Below the pieces are notes generated by a model. That model had not been told where the DNA came from. It searched no databases and saw nothing but the letters and a program-made list of their open reading frames with translations. From Vibrio nigripulchritudo ATCC 27043 (GTDB lineage: Bacteria; Pseudomonadota; Gammaproteobacteria; Enterobacterales; Vibrionaceae), in the NCBI RefSeq assembly GCF_000222685.1, contig NZ_AFWJ01000146.1, positions 1 to 57,373 of the forward strand: DNA of 57,373 nucleotides, given 5' to 3'. Below are positions 39,536 to 48,385 of the stretch, piece after piece (within the stretch, counting starts at the first letter, position 1; each line of letters starts with the position of its first letter). A program made the position numbers and the translations under genes.

Positions 39536-40792
39536 ATGTTCCAGTTTATGACATCCGCAAAAATTGTATTCGGTGAAGGTGCGCTGGCGTCTTCTTTGTC
39601 TACGATTTCGCAATATGGCTACAGTGCGCTACTTGTGACAGGTGAGGATATCAGCCGCGCACAGCCTGTTATTGAATACCTCAACGCGCAGGCGATACGT
39701 TTTCAGCAAGTCGCCATCTCCAGTGAGCCATTTATTGCCATGGTGGAAGAGATCGCTTCTCAAGGCCGTAAATTCCAACCTGATATGGTGATAGGTTTTG
39801 GGGGAGGAAGTGTTCTCGATACCGCCAAAGCACTTGCCGCCATTATTCCGAATCAAGGCGATCTCTATGACTATGTCGAAGTCGTCGGACGTGATGTCCC
39901 GCTAAAATCCAAACCTTTGCCTTTCATTGCTATCCCAACAACAGCAAGTACAGGGGCAGAAGTGACGCGAAATGCCGTCTTACGCTCTGGGCAGGATCAG
40001 GTCAAAGTCAGTCTAAGAAGTCCAGATATGTTGGCAGATATTGCTATTGTCGATCCGGAGCTGACTTATGGAACCGACGCATACACGTCTGGTCGTGGAG
40101 CAATGGATGCATTTACGCATTTGATGGAAGCGTACGTAAGTAGCGATCCCAATCCATTAACAGACATGATCTGCGAAGAGGGCTTACGCCGGCTTTCTGG
40201 GGCGATTATTCCTGCGTGTTTAGAAGACAACCATGAGGCTCGCGGCGATCTTTCCTTTGCCGCCATGCTAGGCGGAATGGCAATCACCAATGCCAAACTT
40301 GGAGCAGCGCATGGTTTGGCATCTGCACTTGGTGGAAAACTGGATGCGCCTCATAGCGTGATCGCAGCTCAATTGGCACCTTATGTGATGTCGGAAAACA
40401 TTCATGCAGCAAAGCAACTGGGTAGGGAAGACATTCTTGAACGCTACCAGAAAATAGCGTCAATACTACTCAAACAGGAAGACGCCCATATAGAAGACAG
40501 TGTTGTTTGGGTAAAAGCGATGCTAGATAAGTTGAAGCTACCGAAACTAAAAAGCTTTGGTGTATGCAGCACTTCATTTGAACAAGTTGCCGAAGACGCC
40601 ATGCGATCTGTCGCTATTAAGGGTAATCCAATTCCACTGAACTACGACCGCCTTATCTATATTTTGGCTCAGGTTTGTCCTTGTACGACTGGTTCTGTTC
40701 CGCACCCAATATCAAACCTTTCTGAGCATTACTTAAAGAAACGCAGGAAAACGCATACATCCGTTAATGATGATCTGGAAACAGAAGAATGA
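39536..40792 (+). CDS. Iron-containing alcohol dehydrogenase
   Basis: A 418-residue member of the iron-type dehydrogenase family. The NAD-binding GFGGGSVLDTAKA motif is near residue 85 and the metal-binding region contains DAFTHLMEAY and AAHGLASALGGKLDAPHS, with the Asp and His ligands expected. The C-terminus ends in a basic then acidic tail (KKRRKTHTSVNDDLETEE), beyond the usual family end. GGAG precedes the ATG. The substrate cannot be told. It is followed by a terminator shared with hexR. Confidence 0.92.
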   Translation: MFQFMTSAKIVFGEGALASSLSTISQYGYSALLVTGEDISRAQPVIEYLNAQAIRFQQVAISSEPFIAMVEEIASQGRKFQPDMVIGFGGGSVLDTAKALAAIIPNQGDLYDYVEVVGRDVPLKSKPLPFIAIPTTASTGAEVTRNAVLRSGQDQVKVSLRSPDMLADIAIVDPELTYGTDAYTSGRGAMDAFTHLMEAYVSSDPNPLTDMICEEGLRRLSGAIIPACLEDNHEARGDLSFAAMLGGMAITNAKLGAAHGLASALGGKLDAPHSVIAAQLAPYVMSENIHAAKQLGREDILERYQKIASILLKQEDAHIEDSVVWVKAMLDKLKLPKLKSFGVCSTSFEQVAEDAMRSVAIKGNPIPLNYDRLIYILAQVCPCTTGSVPHPISNLSEHYLKKRRKTHTSVNDDLETEE

Positions 40793-40804
40793 ACCAACAA
40801 AATA

Positions 40805-40832
40805 AAAACGGAGCCTGAAGGCTCCGTTTTTT
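40805..40832. terminator. Bidirectional terminator of the ADH gene and hexR
   Basis: A perfect 11-bp stem (AAAACGGAGCC/GGCTCCGTTTT) with a TGAA loop. It begins 12 bases after the ADH stop and directly adjoins the stop codon of the convergent hexR gene. Confidence 0.92.
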
Positions 40833-41685
40833 AATACTGTGCGATTTTGTCGTATCGCGAGTCTTTTAGTGCGTCTTTGACTCGTTTCAGGTTTTCCCTG
40901 AAGCCTGTTCCACGTCGCAATGTAAACCCTGTTGCCAGAACATCAATAACTGTCATCTGAACAACTCGACTTGCCATTGGCATGTACACATCGGTGTCTT
41001 CTGGAACATCCAGAGAAATCGAGAGTGAAGACGCTCTATCCAGTGGTGAATCTTTGGCTGTTACGGCAATAACCGTTGCGCCATTCTCACGCGCCAGATT
41101 GGCAATCTCTACCAAGCTTTTAGTACGACCTGTGTGAGAGATAAGAACGATCACATCATTGTCGGTACAGTTTATACAGCTCATACGCTGCATGACGATA
41201 TCTTCAAAGCAGCTGATAGGTATATTGAAGCGAATGAACTTGTTTTGTGCATCTTTGGCAACGGCAGACGAAGCGCCCAAGCCAAAAAACGAGATACGCT
41301 TGGCTTGTGTTAGCAAATCGACCGCTCGGTTAACCTGCATTGCATCAATACTGTTTTTGGCAACGTCTAAACACGCCATAGTCGATTCGAAAATCTTATG
41401 TGTGTAAGCGTCTGGACCGTCATCTTCTTCCACATTACGGTTCACATAAGGTGTACCGTTAGCCAAACTCTGAGCTAAGTGGAGTTTGAAGTCTGGAAAT
41501 CCTTTGGTGTCTAACCTACGGCAGAAACGGTTAACCGTTGGCTCACTGACATCAGCCATCTTAGCAAGCGTGGCAATGCTGGAGTGTATGGCAGTTTGAG
41601 GAGAAGCCATAATTACTTCAGCAACTTTACGCTCAGATTTACTGAAGTTCTCCAAATTTTTCTGTATTTTTTCTAATGTATTCAT
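40831..41685 (-). CDS. hexR: RpiR-family regulator HexR
   Basis: A 284-residue regulator of central carbon metabolism. The N-terminal helix-turn-helix domain (about 1-77, with SIATLAKMADVSEPTVNRFCRR) and the sugar-isomerase (SIS) domain (about 120-260) align over the whole length with E. coli HexR, which responds to 2-keto-3-deoxy-6-phosphogluconate. I chose the ATG at 41685 (MNTLEKIQ), which fits the E. coli N-terminus (MNMLEKIQ); a GTG three codons before is possible. No HexR operator (TGTAAT...ATTACA) was found close by. Confidence 0.93.
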   Translation of the reverse strand: MNTLEKIQKNLENFSKSERKVAEVIMASPQTAIHSSIATLAKMADVSEPTVNRFCRRLDTKGFPDFKLHLAQSLANGTPYVNRNVEEDDGPDAYTHKIFESTMACLDVAKNSIDAMQVNRAVDLLTQAKRISFFGLGASSAVAKDAQNKFIRFNIPISCFEDIVMQRMSCINCTDNDVIVLISHTGRTKSLVEIANLARENGATVIAVTAKDSPLDRASSLSISLDVPEDTDVYMPMASRVVQMTVIDVLATGFTLRRGTGFRENLKRVKDALKDSRYDKIAQY

Positions 41686-42036
41686 AACGTTCACAAGGGC
41701 ATAGAGAACATTTCACTGACCGGATCTGGTCATCTTTTACAAGATGAGATTCGCAAAGAGCGAGTCTGAATAATCTCGTATGATCAGTGGCTTTTATACA
41801 AACGAGTATAAACGAACGAGGTCCGTTGAGTGACTAAAAGACCCGCAAAACGAGAATTAAATGTCTATAATATGACAAGCCTCAAACTTAATTTCAGTTC
41901 CGAAATCTTATTGATCGAGATTTCGCTCAATTCGCTAAATTTGCGCTCGATTTGGTGTGATCAAATTTCAATGTTAGGAAGAAAATTTCACTTCTGTAAC
42001 CCACCTAAAGATATGAGATGGGTTGCGCTATAAAAC
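41686..42036. other. Intergenic region between panP and hexR
   Basis: 351 bases with hexR promoter sequences and a run of short direct-repeat-like GAG/TCG stretches. A 67-codon plus-strand frame (GTG 41830) ends four bases before the panP end; no family or good ribosome site is seen. A 6-bp stem (AACCCA/TGGGTT, about 41999-42026) could be a weak panP terminator. Confidence 0.35.
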
Positions 42037-43692
42037 TTAGCTTGCCTTCTTATTCAAAATTTCCATAGAAAGCTCAGATACTTGAGCCATCAGATTAGGA
42101 AAACCGGCAGCAATTTCCCTTTGCTCACATAATACCGATTGCAATATTTCATGTGTAGTAAGTGGGTTAGCCAGAACTACACGGAAAACAATGGTATTTC
42201 TGTGCTGCCACTGTACTGGGTTCAATCGGGTTCTTGATACAAAGGTTTTACCTGTTTCCCTTTGCTTCTTTTGAATTTGCTTTGTCAAATTGTTCAAAGC
42301 TTCGTGAAGGGTATTTTTCTCGTCTTCATTCGCATTAACTAACGCTTTTTTCGCTACTTCTGGAACATAGCGATACGTAAGAAGACAAAGCTCTGGTTCC
42401 GTCACCAGCTCAAAATCATCTTGTTCAGAAACCAGCGAGGCGAAGTATTTTGCCTTTTCTATACTCTGATCAATTAAGAGTTCATAACCTGGGCGACTTA
42501 TGATGTGCATGCTCGAATAAACCAGCATCGCCATTCCCGAACGGGAGCCTTCCAGTGTATGACTGCCTAAGTCCTTCGACCCTTTACGGAGGATGTACTG
42601 TGCGTGATGCTCAATGGCGGTCATAGCGCTTGGATCTTTAAACAGAACCATGCCAGCACCCATTGGTATGTATAGTTGCTTGTGGGCATCAATGGTGACC
42701 GAATCTGCCAGCTCAATCCCTTTAAGTAAATGGCGATAGTTGTTCGACATCAGGGTTGCGCCACCCCAGGCGGCATCCACATGGAAATGACAGCCGTGCT
42801 TCTGACTGATCATCGCGATACGTTCTAGCGGATCAATGTTTCCTGTTTCGGTAGTACCTGCGACACCGACGATAGCAAATGGTTTGATGTTCTGGCTTTT
42901 AAGCAAGGCGATTTTTTGTTCAAGGTCGTCAGGGCACAGTTTGTTTTTGCTGTTTGTTTTGACTGAAACGAGGCATTCCTGACCTAATCCCAAAACATCT
43001 GCTGCTTTTTTCAAAGAGTAGTGCCCGCGTTCTGAAACTAAAATAGCTAAACCCTCGTAGCCATAATGCTTCATGGCTTTGAATAAGCCTTCTTTTTCTA
43101 CCCCTTTGAATTCTCCATCTGCTTTTAGCGTGTTGTTCCTTGCAACCCAGAGAGCAGTGATATTCGCAATGGTGCCACCAGAGCAGAATGCGCCTAGTGA
43201 ATGATTGGCGCTGTGCATCCATTGCTGATAAAACTCTGGCTTTTCATGGTAGATAAGACCATGAAGCATACCAAGAACTTGTCTTTCCAATGGGGTGAAA
43301 GCTTTTGAGGTTTCGATCTTCACCAAGTTTTGGTTCAGCGCGATCATAATTTTTGATAGTGGCATCAAAAAGTAGGGCAGGGCTGAAGTCATATGACCGA
43401 TGAAACTGGGTGCCGAGGTATGAACGGACTGCGAAACGAGGTTATCGAGCAAGTTCTGCGTATGTTCAGATACAAACTGAGGTTGTTCGGGCAAATAAGG
43501 GTTTGAAAACTGCTGTTCAATATCGGCCAGCGGTTTTTCTTCAGCAACAATATGTTCACGCAAAAACTGGTTCAGGTTTTGCGAGAGTTTGTTTTCGATA
43601 TGACCTAATGTGGAATCTGGCGCTTCTGGCACAGTAAAGATTTTCAGCAAACTTTCAAAGCTTACATCTGCTGTTTTATTCTCAGATACCAT
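42037..43692 (-). CDS. panP: Pyridoxal-phosphate aspartate 1-decarboxylase PanP
   Basis: A 551-residue group II PLP decarboxylase. The lysine that binds PLP is in TIDAHKQLYIPMG; FCSGGTIANITALW, VGVAGTTETGNID and VDAAWGGA complete the fold. The length and N-terminal part (SFIGHMTSALPYF) fit the Vibrio PanP type, which supplies beta-alanine for pantothenate in species without panD; this function is known for the family rather than seen here. It follows an unrelated periplasmic protein gene on the same strand by 125 bases. Confidence 0.9.
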   Translation of the reverse strand: MVSENKTADVSFESLLKIFTVPEAPDSTLGHIENKLSQNLNQFLREHIVAEEKPLADIEQQFSNPYLPEQPQFVSEHTQNLLDNLVSQSVHTSAPSFIGHMTSALPYFLMPLSKIMIALNQNLVKIETSKAFTPLERQVLGMLHGLIYHEKPEFYQQWMHSANHSLGAFCSGGTIANITALWVARNNTLKADGEFKGVEKEGLFKAMKHYGYEGLAILVSERGHYSLKKAADVLGLGQECLVSVKTNSKNKLCPDDLEQKIALLKSQNIKPFAIVGVAGTTETGNIDPLERIAMISQKHGCHFHVDAAWGGATLMSNNYRHLLKGIELADSVTIDAHKQLYIPMGAGMVLFKDPSAMTAIEHHAQYILRKGSKDLGSHTLEGSRSGMAMLVYSSMHIISRPGYELLIDQSIEKAKYFASLVSEQDDFELVTEPELCLLTYRYVPEVAKKALVNANEDEKNTLHEALNNLTKQIQKKQRETGKTFVSRTRLNPVQWQHRNTIVFRVVLANPLTTHEILQSVLCEQREIAAGFPNLMAQVSELSMEILNKKAS

Positions 43693-43743
43693 AACCTTAT
43701 TTACTTATATTTCTACGTTCGCGAGCGGGTCAATCTAAACGAA

Positions 43744-43763
43744 AACGGGCGCAAAGTCCCGTT
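43744..43763 (-). terminator. Possible terminator of the small periplasmic protein gene
   Basis: A 6-bp stem (AACGGG/CCCGTT) with an 8-base loop; on the minus strand it is followed by TTCGTTT. It lies 54 bases past the stop of the 171-residue gene and before the panP start. Confidence 0.45.
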
Positions 43764-43817
43764 ATTATTGTTTGGTAACCGCATGTTTGTTGAACTTTTG
43801 AGCAGTGTGGCAATCTG

Positions 43818-44333
43818 CTAATTGCAACGCTGTTCTTCCAGTTTAGTAACAGACTGGTTGTATTTGTTCAGGGCGCTGTCGATTTTTTTAGGATGGCTCA
43901 GCAATTCGGCAAACGCCGTTCTCAGCTCGTAGTTTTGGTTATGAGGTTTAGACTGACGATCTTCAAACGTTCTTTTCGCTAACTGCCCTAATTTGTCGCT
44001 TCTGGATGCCAGCACTTTAATTTCTTTTTGTTCCAGCTTTAGCCAGGCTTCAACGGGTTGCTCAGTCGCGACTTTACTCGGATCGTTAGATAAATAGTAA
44101 TGAACTGCTTCGCGATTTAATTCGAAGTGATTGGTTCTGCCTTTTAAGAACCATTGACCTACATCGGTAAGCTCTGGGTTAAGCTGAGTAGTAATTCCAA
44201 CAAGATCTTCATACCAGTTAAGTGAAGCATCTACATAAGAATCGTATTTTTTTTCCAGGCATAAAGTCTGATCTGCCAACGCAGTAGTGGACGAGCTGGC
44301 AAGTATTAGGGCTAAAGCAAGACGTTTCATCAC
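43818..44333 (-). CDS. Small periplasmic protein of unknown function
   Basis: A 171-residue protein with a signal peptide (about 1-20, ending TTALA before DQTLC). The mature protein is helical and charged with one cysteine near the start (C25 region) and one near the end (EEQRCN), which could form a disulfide joining the termini. No domain family recognised. The gene stands alone between panP and the HDOD gene; I recall a comparable gene in the V. cholerae panP-tfoX segment. Confidence 0.72.
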   Translation of the reverse strand: MMKRLALALILASSSTTALADQTLCLEKKYDSYVDASLNWYEDLVGITTQLNPELTDVGQWFLKGRTNHFELNREAVHYYLSNDPSKVATEQPVEAWLKLEQKEIKVLASRSDKLGQLAKRTFEDRQSKPHNQNYELRTAFAELLSHPKKIDSALNKYNQSVTKLEEQRCN

Positions 44334-44685
44334 ATGTTCCTTTGGTTATTTATGTCGGGTGAATTGTGTTGATTTTTCTATACCCGAATAACCCTATATT
44401 AATCGTTGGTTAAACTTTGGTAAACGTCATAGCTCTAACTCTTTGAGAGATATAGCTTACACACCCGAAACAGATACCCAAAAAATCAGTAGAACAGGAA
44501 TTTCCGAGTGCTATTCGGTACGCTTGAGATTTTCTATGTTCGATTTGGAAGCAAATAAGAAAAGGTGAGAAATGGAAAGATTGAAACAATCACCTTTGGT
44601 TTTTAAAAAAGGAAAACCAAAGGCGTATGGAATCTTTGAAGAAAGCGACTCGGAGTATATAGCTTCCTGTCTAAAGTACTTAGGG
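44334..44685. other. Intergenic region with an 11-bp inverted repeat
   Basis: 352 bases between the small periplasmic gene and the HDOD gene. It holds a perfect 11-bp inverted repeat (CCTTTGGTTTT at 44593-44603 with AAAACCAAAGG at 44613-44623) and a small plus-strand frame described separately. No T-run follows the stem, so it is not a standard terminator. Confidence 0.5.
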
Positions 44686-44745
44686 TTAAAAACCAGTAGA
44701 ATTCATAATCTTTTTGATTTCGCTTTCGAAATCAGCATCAGATAG
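44572..44745 (+). CDS. Possible 57-residue small protein
   Basis: An open frame MERLKQSPLVFKKGKPKAYG with a good ribosome site (AAGGTGAG, 4-5 bases before the ATG). It is basic and has no hydrophobic segment. The frame covers the 11-bp inverted repeat and runs 60 bases into the 3' end of the convergent HDOD gene. It could be real, but its conservation is unknown and it may be chance. Confidence 0.25.
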   Translation: MERLKQSPLVFKKGKPKAYGIFEESDSEYIASCLKYLGLKTSRIHNLFDFAFEISIR

Positions 44746-45609
44746 ATTACTCAATTCGTAAAGCACTTCAGCACCATCCACATCGAACTCAACTTCGTGC
44801 TCTTCTATCGCATCGTCGTCGTCTCTGAACATCAGCAAGTGGTTTGCGATTCTGGCAACATCCAAATAACTGACAGGAACTTCCTGAGTTTCAGTTCGTT
44901 TGTTTGTGGCAACTTCTAAGAAATCTTGATCGAATCCCCAACTGTTTAGCACTAACTGGCTGGTGACCGCACAGCGAGACTGGAAAATCTGAAGTGCAAT
45001 GTCATAGTCCAGATAGTTACCTCTATCGAGATACATGTGGTATTCGTTGACCAGACAGAAAATACCAATATCCGCAAGTAAACCACTGAGAAGCGCTTTT
45101 TCTTCTTCCAAATATTCGTATTTCTCACCTGATTCAGTTGCAAGGAAAGAGCGTGTGACTAGCACCATGGTCGCCGCTAAGCGTCGGGAAACTGACGCAC
45201 TGTGTGTCAGTACATGGTTGCATTCTTTATTCAGGTTGACCGAATTTTTAAGCTGCTCGATTGCCTGAGCTGTCACGATGTCTCGCACTCTTAAGATCCC
45301 TAAGCGCGAAACTGCGGTCTGGAGATCTGTGCAGGTGATGTTTCTGCGGTTGAACACAACAGAGTTAGCAACACGGATCACCACCGCAGTGAGACTAGGA
45401 TCTTCCATCAGACATTCTGCAATATCCGGAATCCCTGTTGTATCTGACGTACAGAGTTGCTGAATTTTAAGCACAGCATCTGGAATAGGCGGAAGACTGA
45501 TCTTGCCAGTGTTTATGGATTGCTCAACGAGTTGAGCAAATTCGGACTCAAGTCCTTGTAGAAGTAACTGGTTGTTATGAGGTAACCAGTAAAATGATAA
45601 GTGGTTCAT
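44686..45609 (-). CDS. HDOD-domain protein
   Basis: A 307-residue cytosolic protein with an HDOD domain over about residues 30-230: LPPIPDAVLKIQQL, EDPSLTAVVIRVANS, AVSRLGI and the later LLADIGIFCL. HDOD proteins are signalling or regulatory factors related to HD phosphohydrolases, but the catalytic HD pair is absent. There is an acidic segment near the end. I take the ATG at 45609; a TTG six codons before is the alternative. It is divergent from tfoX with 412 bases between, and the pair occurs together in other Vibrios as I recall. Confidence 0.85.
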   Translation of the reverse strand: MNHLSFYWLPHNNQLLLQGLESEFAQLVEQSINTGKISLPPIPDAVLKIQQLCTSDTTGIPDIAECLMEDPSLTAVVIRVANSVVFNRRNITCTDLQTAVSRLGILRVRDIVTAQAIEQLKNSVNLNKECNHVLTHSASVSRRLAATMVLVTRSFLATESGEKYEYLEEEKALLSGLLADIGIFCLVNEYHMYLDRGNYLDYDIALQIFQSRCAVTSQLVLNSWGFDQDFLEVATNKRTETQEVPVSYLDVARIANHLLMFRDDDDAIEEHEVEFDVDGAEVLYELSNLSDADFESEIKKIMNSTGF

Positions 45610-46021
45610 TTTGGGTACTTTGATCAATCTGTTCTGAGGGTCAGTTTAACGTGCTATGGCAAGGTCGCGCAACAAAACGCATTAGAAAAAAAGTCCAGTA
45701 ATTCAGTGAATAAACCCCAAAATTACAGAGCGTTCACATCATTTTTGTTGATTGGTTAACTTCTTGTTGCATTAAGTTGTGATTTTGATGCGTTTTTTGG
45801 GTCGGATCAGAGGGCTTACTGTGAGCAACATCTTAACTTATTTCATTGGGCTAAGTATGCGGTTTCATAAAGATCTTATTCGTCATAAACTTCATCGTAT
45901 ATTTTCCGGTATGGAAATATTTTTGTAACCGATTATTGGTTACGTCTCTGAAGTCGATATTTCATGATCGGCGCTTGTGTATTGATCGGGGGGTTAACAC
46001 ATAAGTTGGAGGTTACGGAAC
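45610..46021. other. Divergent promoter region and tfoX leader
   Basis: 412 bases between the HDOD gene and tfoX. A CRP-like half-match (TGTGA-N6-TCTTA, 45820-45835) lies upstream. A hairpin GTAACC/GGTTAC (45925-45943) can alternatively pair its left arm with GGTTAC at 46011-46016, next to the GGAGG ribosome site. In V. cholerae tfoX translation is activated by the TfoR sRNA through its 5' leader, so a regulated leader is expected here. Confidence 0.5.
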
Positions 46022-46609
46022 ATGAAGGAATCTATGTTCTATGATTTTGTTGATCAGTTTGGCAGTTATCAAAAGCGATCAATGTTTGGTGGAATTGGCT
46101 TATTCAATGAAGGAGCGATGTACGCACTACTGACTAATGAAACAATCTTTATTCGTGGCGGTGGTAACCTAGACAAAAAATTGACAGATCTCGGATGCGA
46201 AAAATATAAGCATGTGAAGAAGCAAACAACAGCTATCGTTAATTATTACGATATTACTGATTTGTTCGATTCACAGCATGAAGAGCTTGAAAGCATCGTC
46301 CGTGCATCTATCAACTTTTCAAAGCAGCAAAGGGCTTTTCAAAAGTCTAAAGACAGCAGGAGACTGCGTGATCTTCCAAATATGCAGTTGACTCTGGAAC
46401 GTATGGTTAAGAAGTCTGGTATTGATGATGTCAGTACTTTCATGCGTTTAGGTCCTGTTGATGTGTTTAGACGCGTGAAGCAGACTTACGGTGGTGAAGT
46501 TGATATTCGCTTACTTTGGAAGTTTGCTGGTGCTGTGAAAGGTTGCCATTGGAAACTGATTCAAGAGCAGCAAAAGGAAGAATTGCTCGCTTTGTGTCAG
46601 GAAGTATAA
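46022..46609 (+). CDS. tfoX: Competence regulator TfoX (Sxy family)
   Basis: A 195-residue regulator with an N-terminal TfoX domain (SMFGGIGLF near residue 21, ALLTNETIFIRGG) and a C-terminal helical domain with RRLRDLPNMQLTLERMVKKSGI. TfoX activates competence and type VI secretion genes in Vibrio in response to chitin. GGAGG lies 9 bases before the ATG. It stands between an HDOD gene and a terminator. Assignment as TfoX rather than its paralogue TfoY rests on close likeness to V. cholerae TfoX and the gene order I recall. Confidence 0.85.
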   Translation: MKESMFYDFVDQFGSYQKRSMFGGIGLFNEGAMYALLTNETIFIRGGGNLDKKLTDLGCEKYKHVKKQTTAIVNYYDITDLFDSQHEELESIVRASINFSKQQRAFQKSKDSRRLRDLPNMQLTLERMVKKSGIDDVSTFMRLGPVDVFRRVKQTYGGEVDIRLLWKFAGAVKGCHWKLIQEQQKEELLALCQEV

Positions 46610-46626
46610 ATTTCAGTTAGTTTGAT

Positions 46627-46653
46627 AAAGGCTCGCATATGCGAGCCTTTTTT
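46627..46653 (+). terminator. Terminator of tfoX
   Basis: A perfect 10-bp stem (AAAGGCTCGC/GCGAGCCTTT) with an ATAT loop and a T-run, 17 bases after the stop. Confidence 0.93.
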
Positions 46654-47357
46654 AATTCTATAAAACTAAATAAAAAGAAAACGGATATTTCTAACAACCA
46701 AAAGAGAATAACAAAGCCGGAATATTTTGATGATTTAGGCGTGACACAGAAATTGTGTGAAAAATAGACTTTTCTGACTATTTACCTATTTATGTTTAAT
46801 ATGTCAATAGGGTATTAATAAGTGAACCACTTAGTGAACCTTAAACTCAGAGGCTGTTTAAGTGTTTATTTGTGGAGAATTATTCTATACGGAATGCTTA
46901 CTCAGGCTTTATTGACTGTCTATTAACATTCAGACAGAGGTATGAAGTAATATGACAGTTTATGTGAACGGATCCTTATAAAGATAAGAAAGCTGATATT
47001 GATTTGTTAGTCAGTAAAATTGACTTTTATTTTATCTATTAGTTGGTCAATAAGTCTTTATAGTCATCATTTTGTAGATATAAGGACTGATATGGATGCG
47101 AATTTAGCGTAAACGTTTGGCATAATTTCAAAAGTGATACCAAGTATCATCCATAAGACGTATAAATATAATGGAATAAGGTAGTCTCGATTTTGTCTGA
47201 CCAATTGAACTCGAAAAAGTTCATGTGATGAATTCGAAAAGGTACTGGGACATTGATGTTCAACTAGGCTTCCTTAGAAGTGTACGAATCCTAACTTAAC
47301 CTGAAAGGATGACACTTTTATGACGAAGCGGACATAAGACTCGGAGAAGGTCGGTAC
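46654..47357. other. Long AT-rich intergenic region before the peptide transporter operon
   Basis: About 700 bases with no convincing gene in any frame. It holds a short palindrome TGATAC-CAA-GTATCA (47135-47149) and several AT-rich promoter-like hexamers with poor spacing. GAGAAGG at 47344-47350 is the ribosome site of the next gene. Such a length suggests either a long regulated leader or a degraded gene. Confidence 0.5.
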
Positions 47358-48383
47358 GTGTTATCTTATTTTTTACGCCGTTTAGCGCTTGTTATTCCAA
47401 CGTTTTTGGGAGTAACAATTTTAATATTTGCCATTACTCGATTTGTCCCTGGTGGTCCAGTCGAGCGTATGCTTGCCAACATGCAGCCTCAGGGTGATGC
47501 TGCACAATCTTCATCAGTAGCGGGAGACAACTCCGCACTCTCTGAAGAGCAAATGGCGGAGCTCAACGCTTTTTATGGCTTAGATAAGCCAGTCTTTGAA
47601 GCTTATATTGAATGGTTGAGTAAGCTGGCAGTTTTAGACTTTGGTGAGTCAACCCGCTACTACGAGCCAGTCAGTGACATGATTGCAGAAAGGCTGCCCG
47701 TATCTCTGTTTTACGGCGGTATGACTTTCTTTATTAGCTACTTTATCTCTATTCCTCTCGGCTATTTTAAAGCGCTTAAACACGGCAGTGTTTTTGATTC
47801 CGCTTCATCCATTCTTATTTTCCTAGGCTACGCATTGCCTGGTTACGTTATCGGTGTGCTTCTCATTACCTGGTTTAGTTATAACCTAGAGTGGTTCCCT
47901 ATGGGGGGATTCGTAGGGGATGATTATGACGACTACGAAACTTTCTTCGAGCGCGCACAAGACATCATGTGGCATGCGGTATTGCCTCTAATTTGTTATC
48001 TCATCGGTGATTTCGCAACACTGACCATGACGATGAAAAATAACCTGATGGAAAATCTTTCTTCAGATTACATCCGTACCGCTATCGCAAAAGGTCTACC
48101 ATTTCGTCAAGCAGTTAAAAAGCACGCGCTTAGAAATAGCTTAATACCGATTGCAAGTCACTTTGGTAATTCTCTCTTATTCTTTATGACGGGCTCTTTC
48201 CTTATCGAAGTTATTTTTAACATCGATGGCATTGGTTTATTGGGTTACGAATCAATTATCGAACGGGACTACCCAGTGGTTATGGGCATTGTGGCTATCA
48301 ATGCCGTCTTATTACTTATTGGAAACATTGTGTCGGATATCTGTGTGGCACTGGTTGATCCTCGTGTGAAGTTTGGAGAATAA
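47358..48383 (+). CDS. Peptide ABC transporter permease (YejB-like)
   Basis: A 341-residue inner-membrane permease of the OppB/YejB type, with GTG as start (AGAAGG 7 bases before). It has the FVPGGPVERML N-terminal block and six membrane helices. The tail (SDICVALVDPRVKFGE) resembles E. coli YejB. First gene of a five-gene operon of two permeases, binding protein and two ATPases; the binding protein is third, not first as usual. It ends two bases before the next gene. Confidence 0.92.
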   Translation: MLSYFLRRLALVIPTFLGVTILIFAITRFVPGGPVERMLANMQPQGDAAQSSSVAGDNSALSEEQMAELNAFYGLDKPVFEAYIEWLSKLAVLDFGESTRYYEPVSDMIAERLPVSLFYGGMTFFISYFISIPLGYFKALKHGSVFDSASSILIFLGYALPGYVIGVLLITWFSYNLEWFPMGGFVGDDYDDYETFFERAQDIMWHAVLPLICYLIGDFATLTMTMKNNLMENLSSDYIRTAIAKGLPFRQAVKKHALRNSLIPIASHFGNSLLFFMTGSFLIEVIFNIDGIGLLGYESIIERDYPVVMGIVAINAVLLLIGNIVSDICVALVDPRVKFGE

Positions 48384-48385
48384 AG

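Noticed and set aside
41830-42033. Plus-strand 67-codon frame (GTG start) between hexR and panP
   Set aside because: Weak start context, composition unlike a real protein, and it ends at the panP terminator region. Not supported without conservation data.
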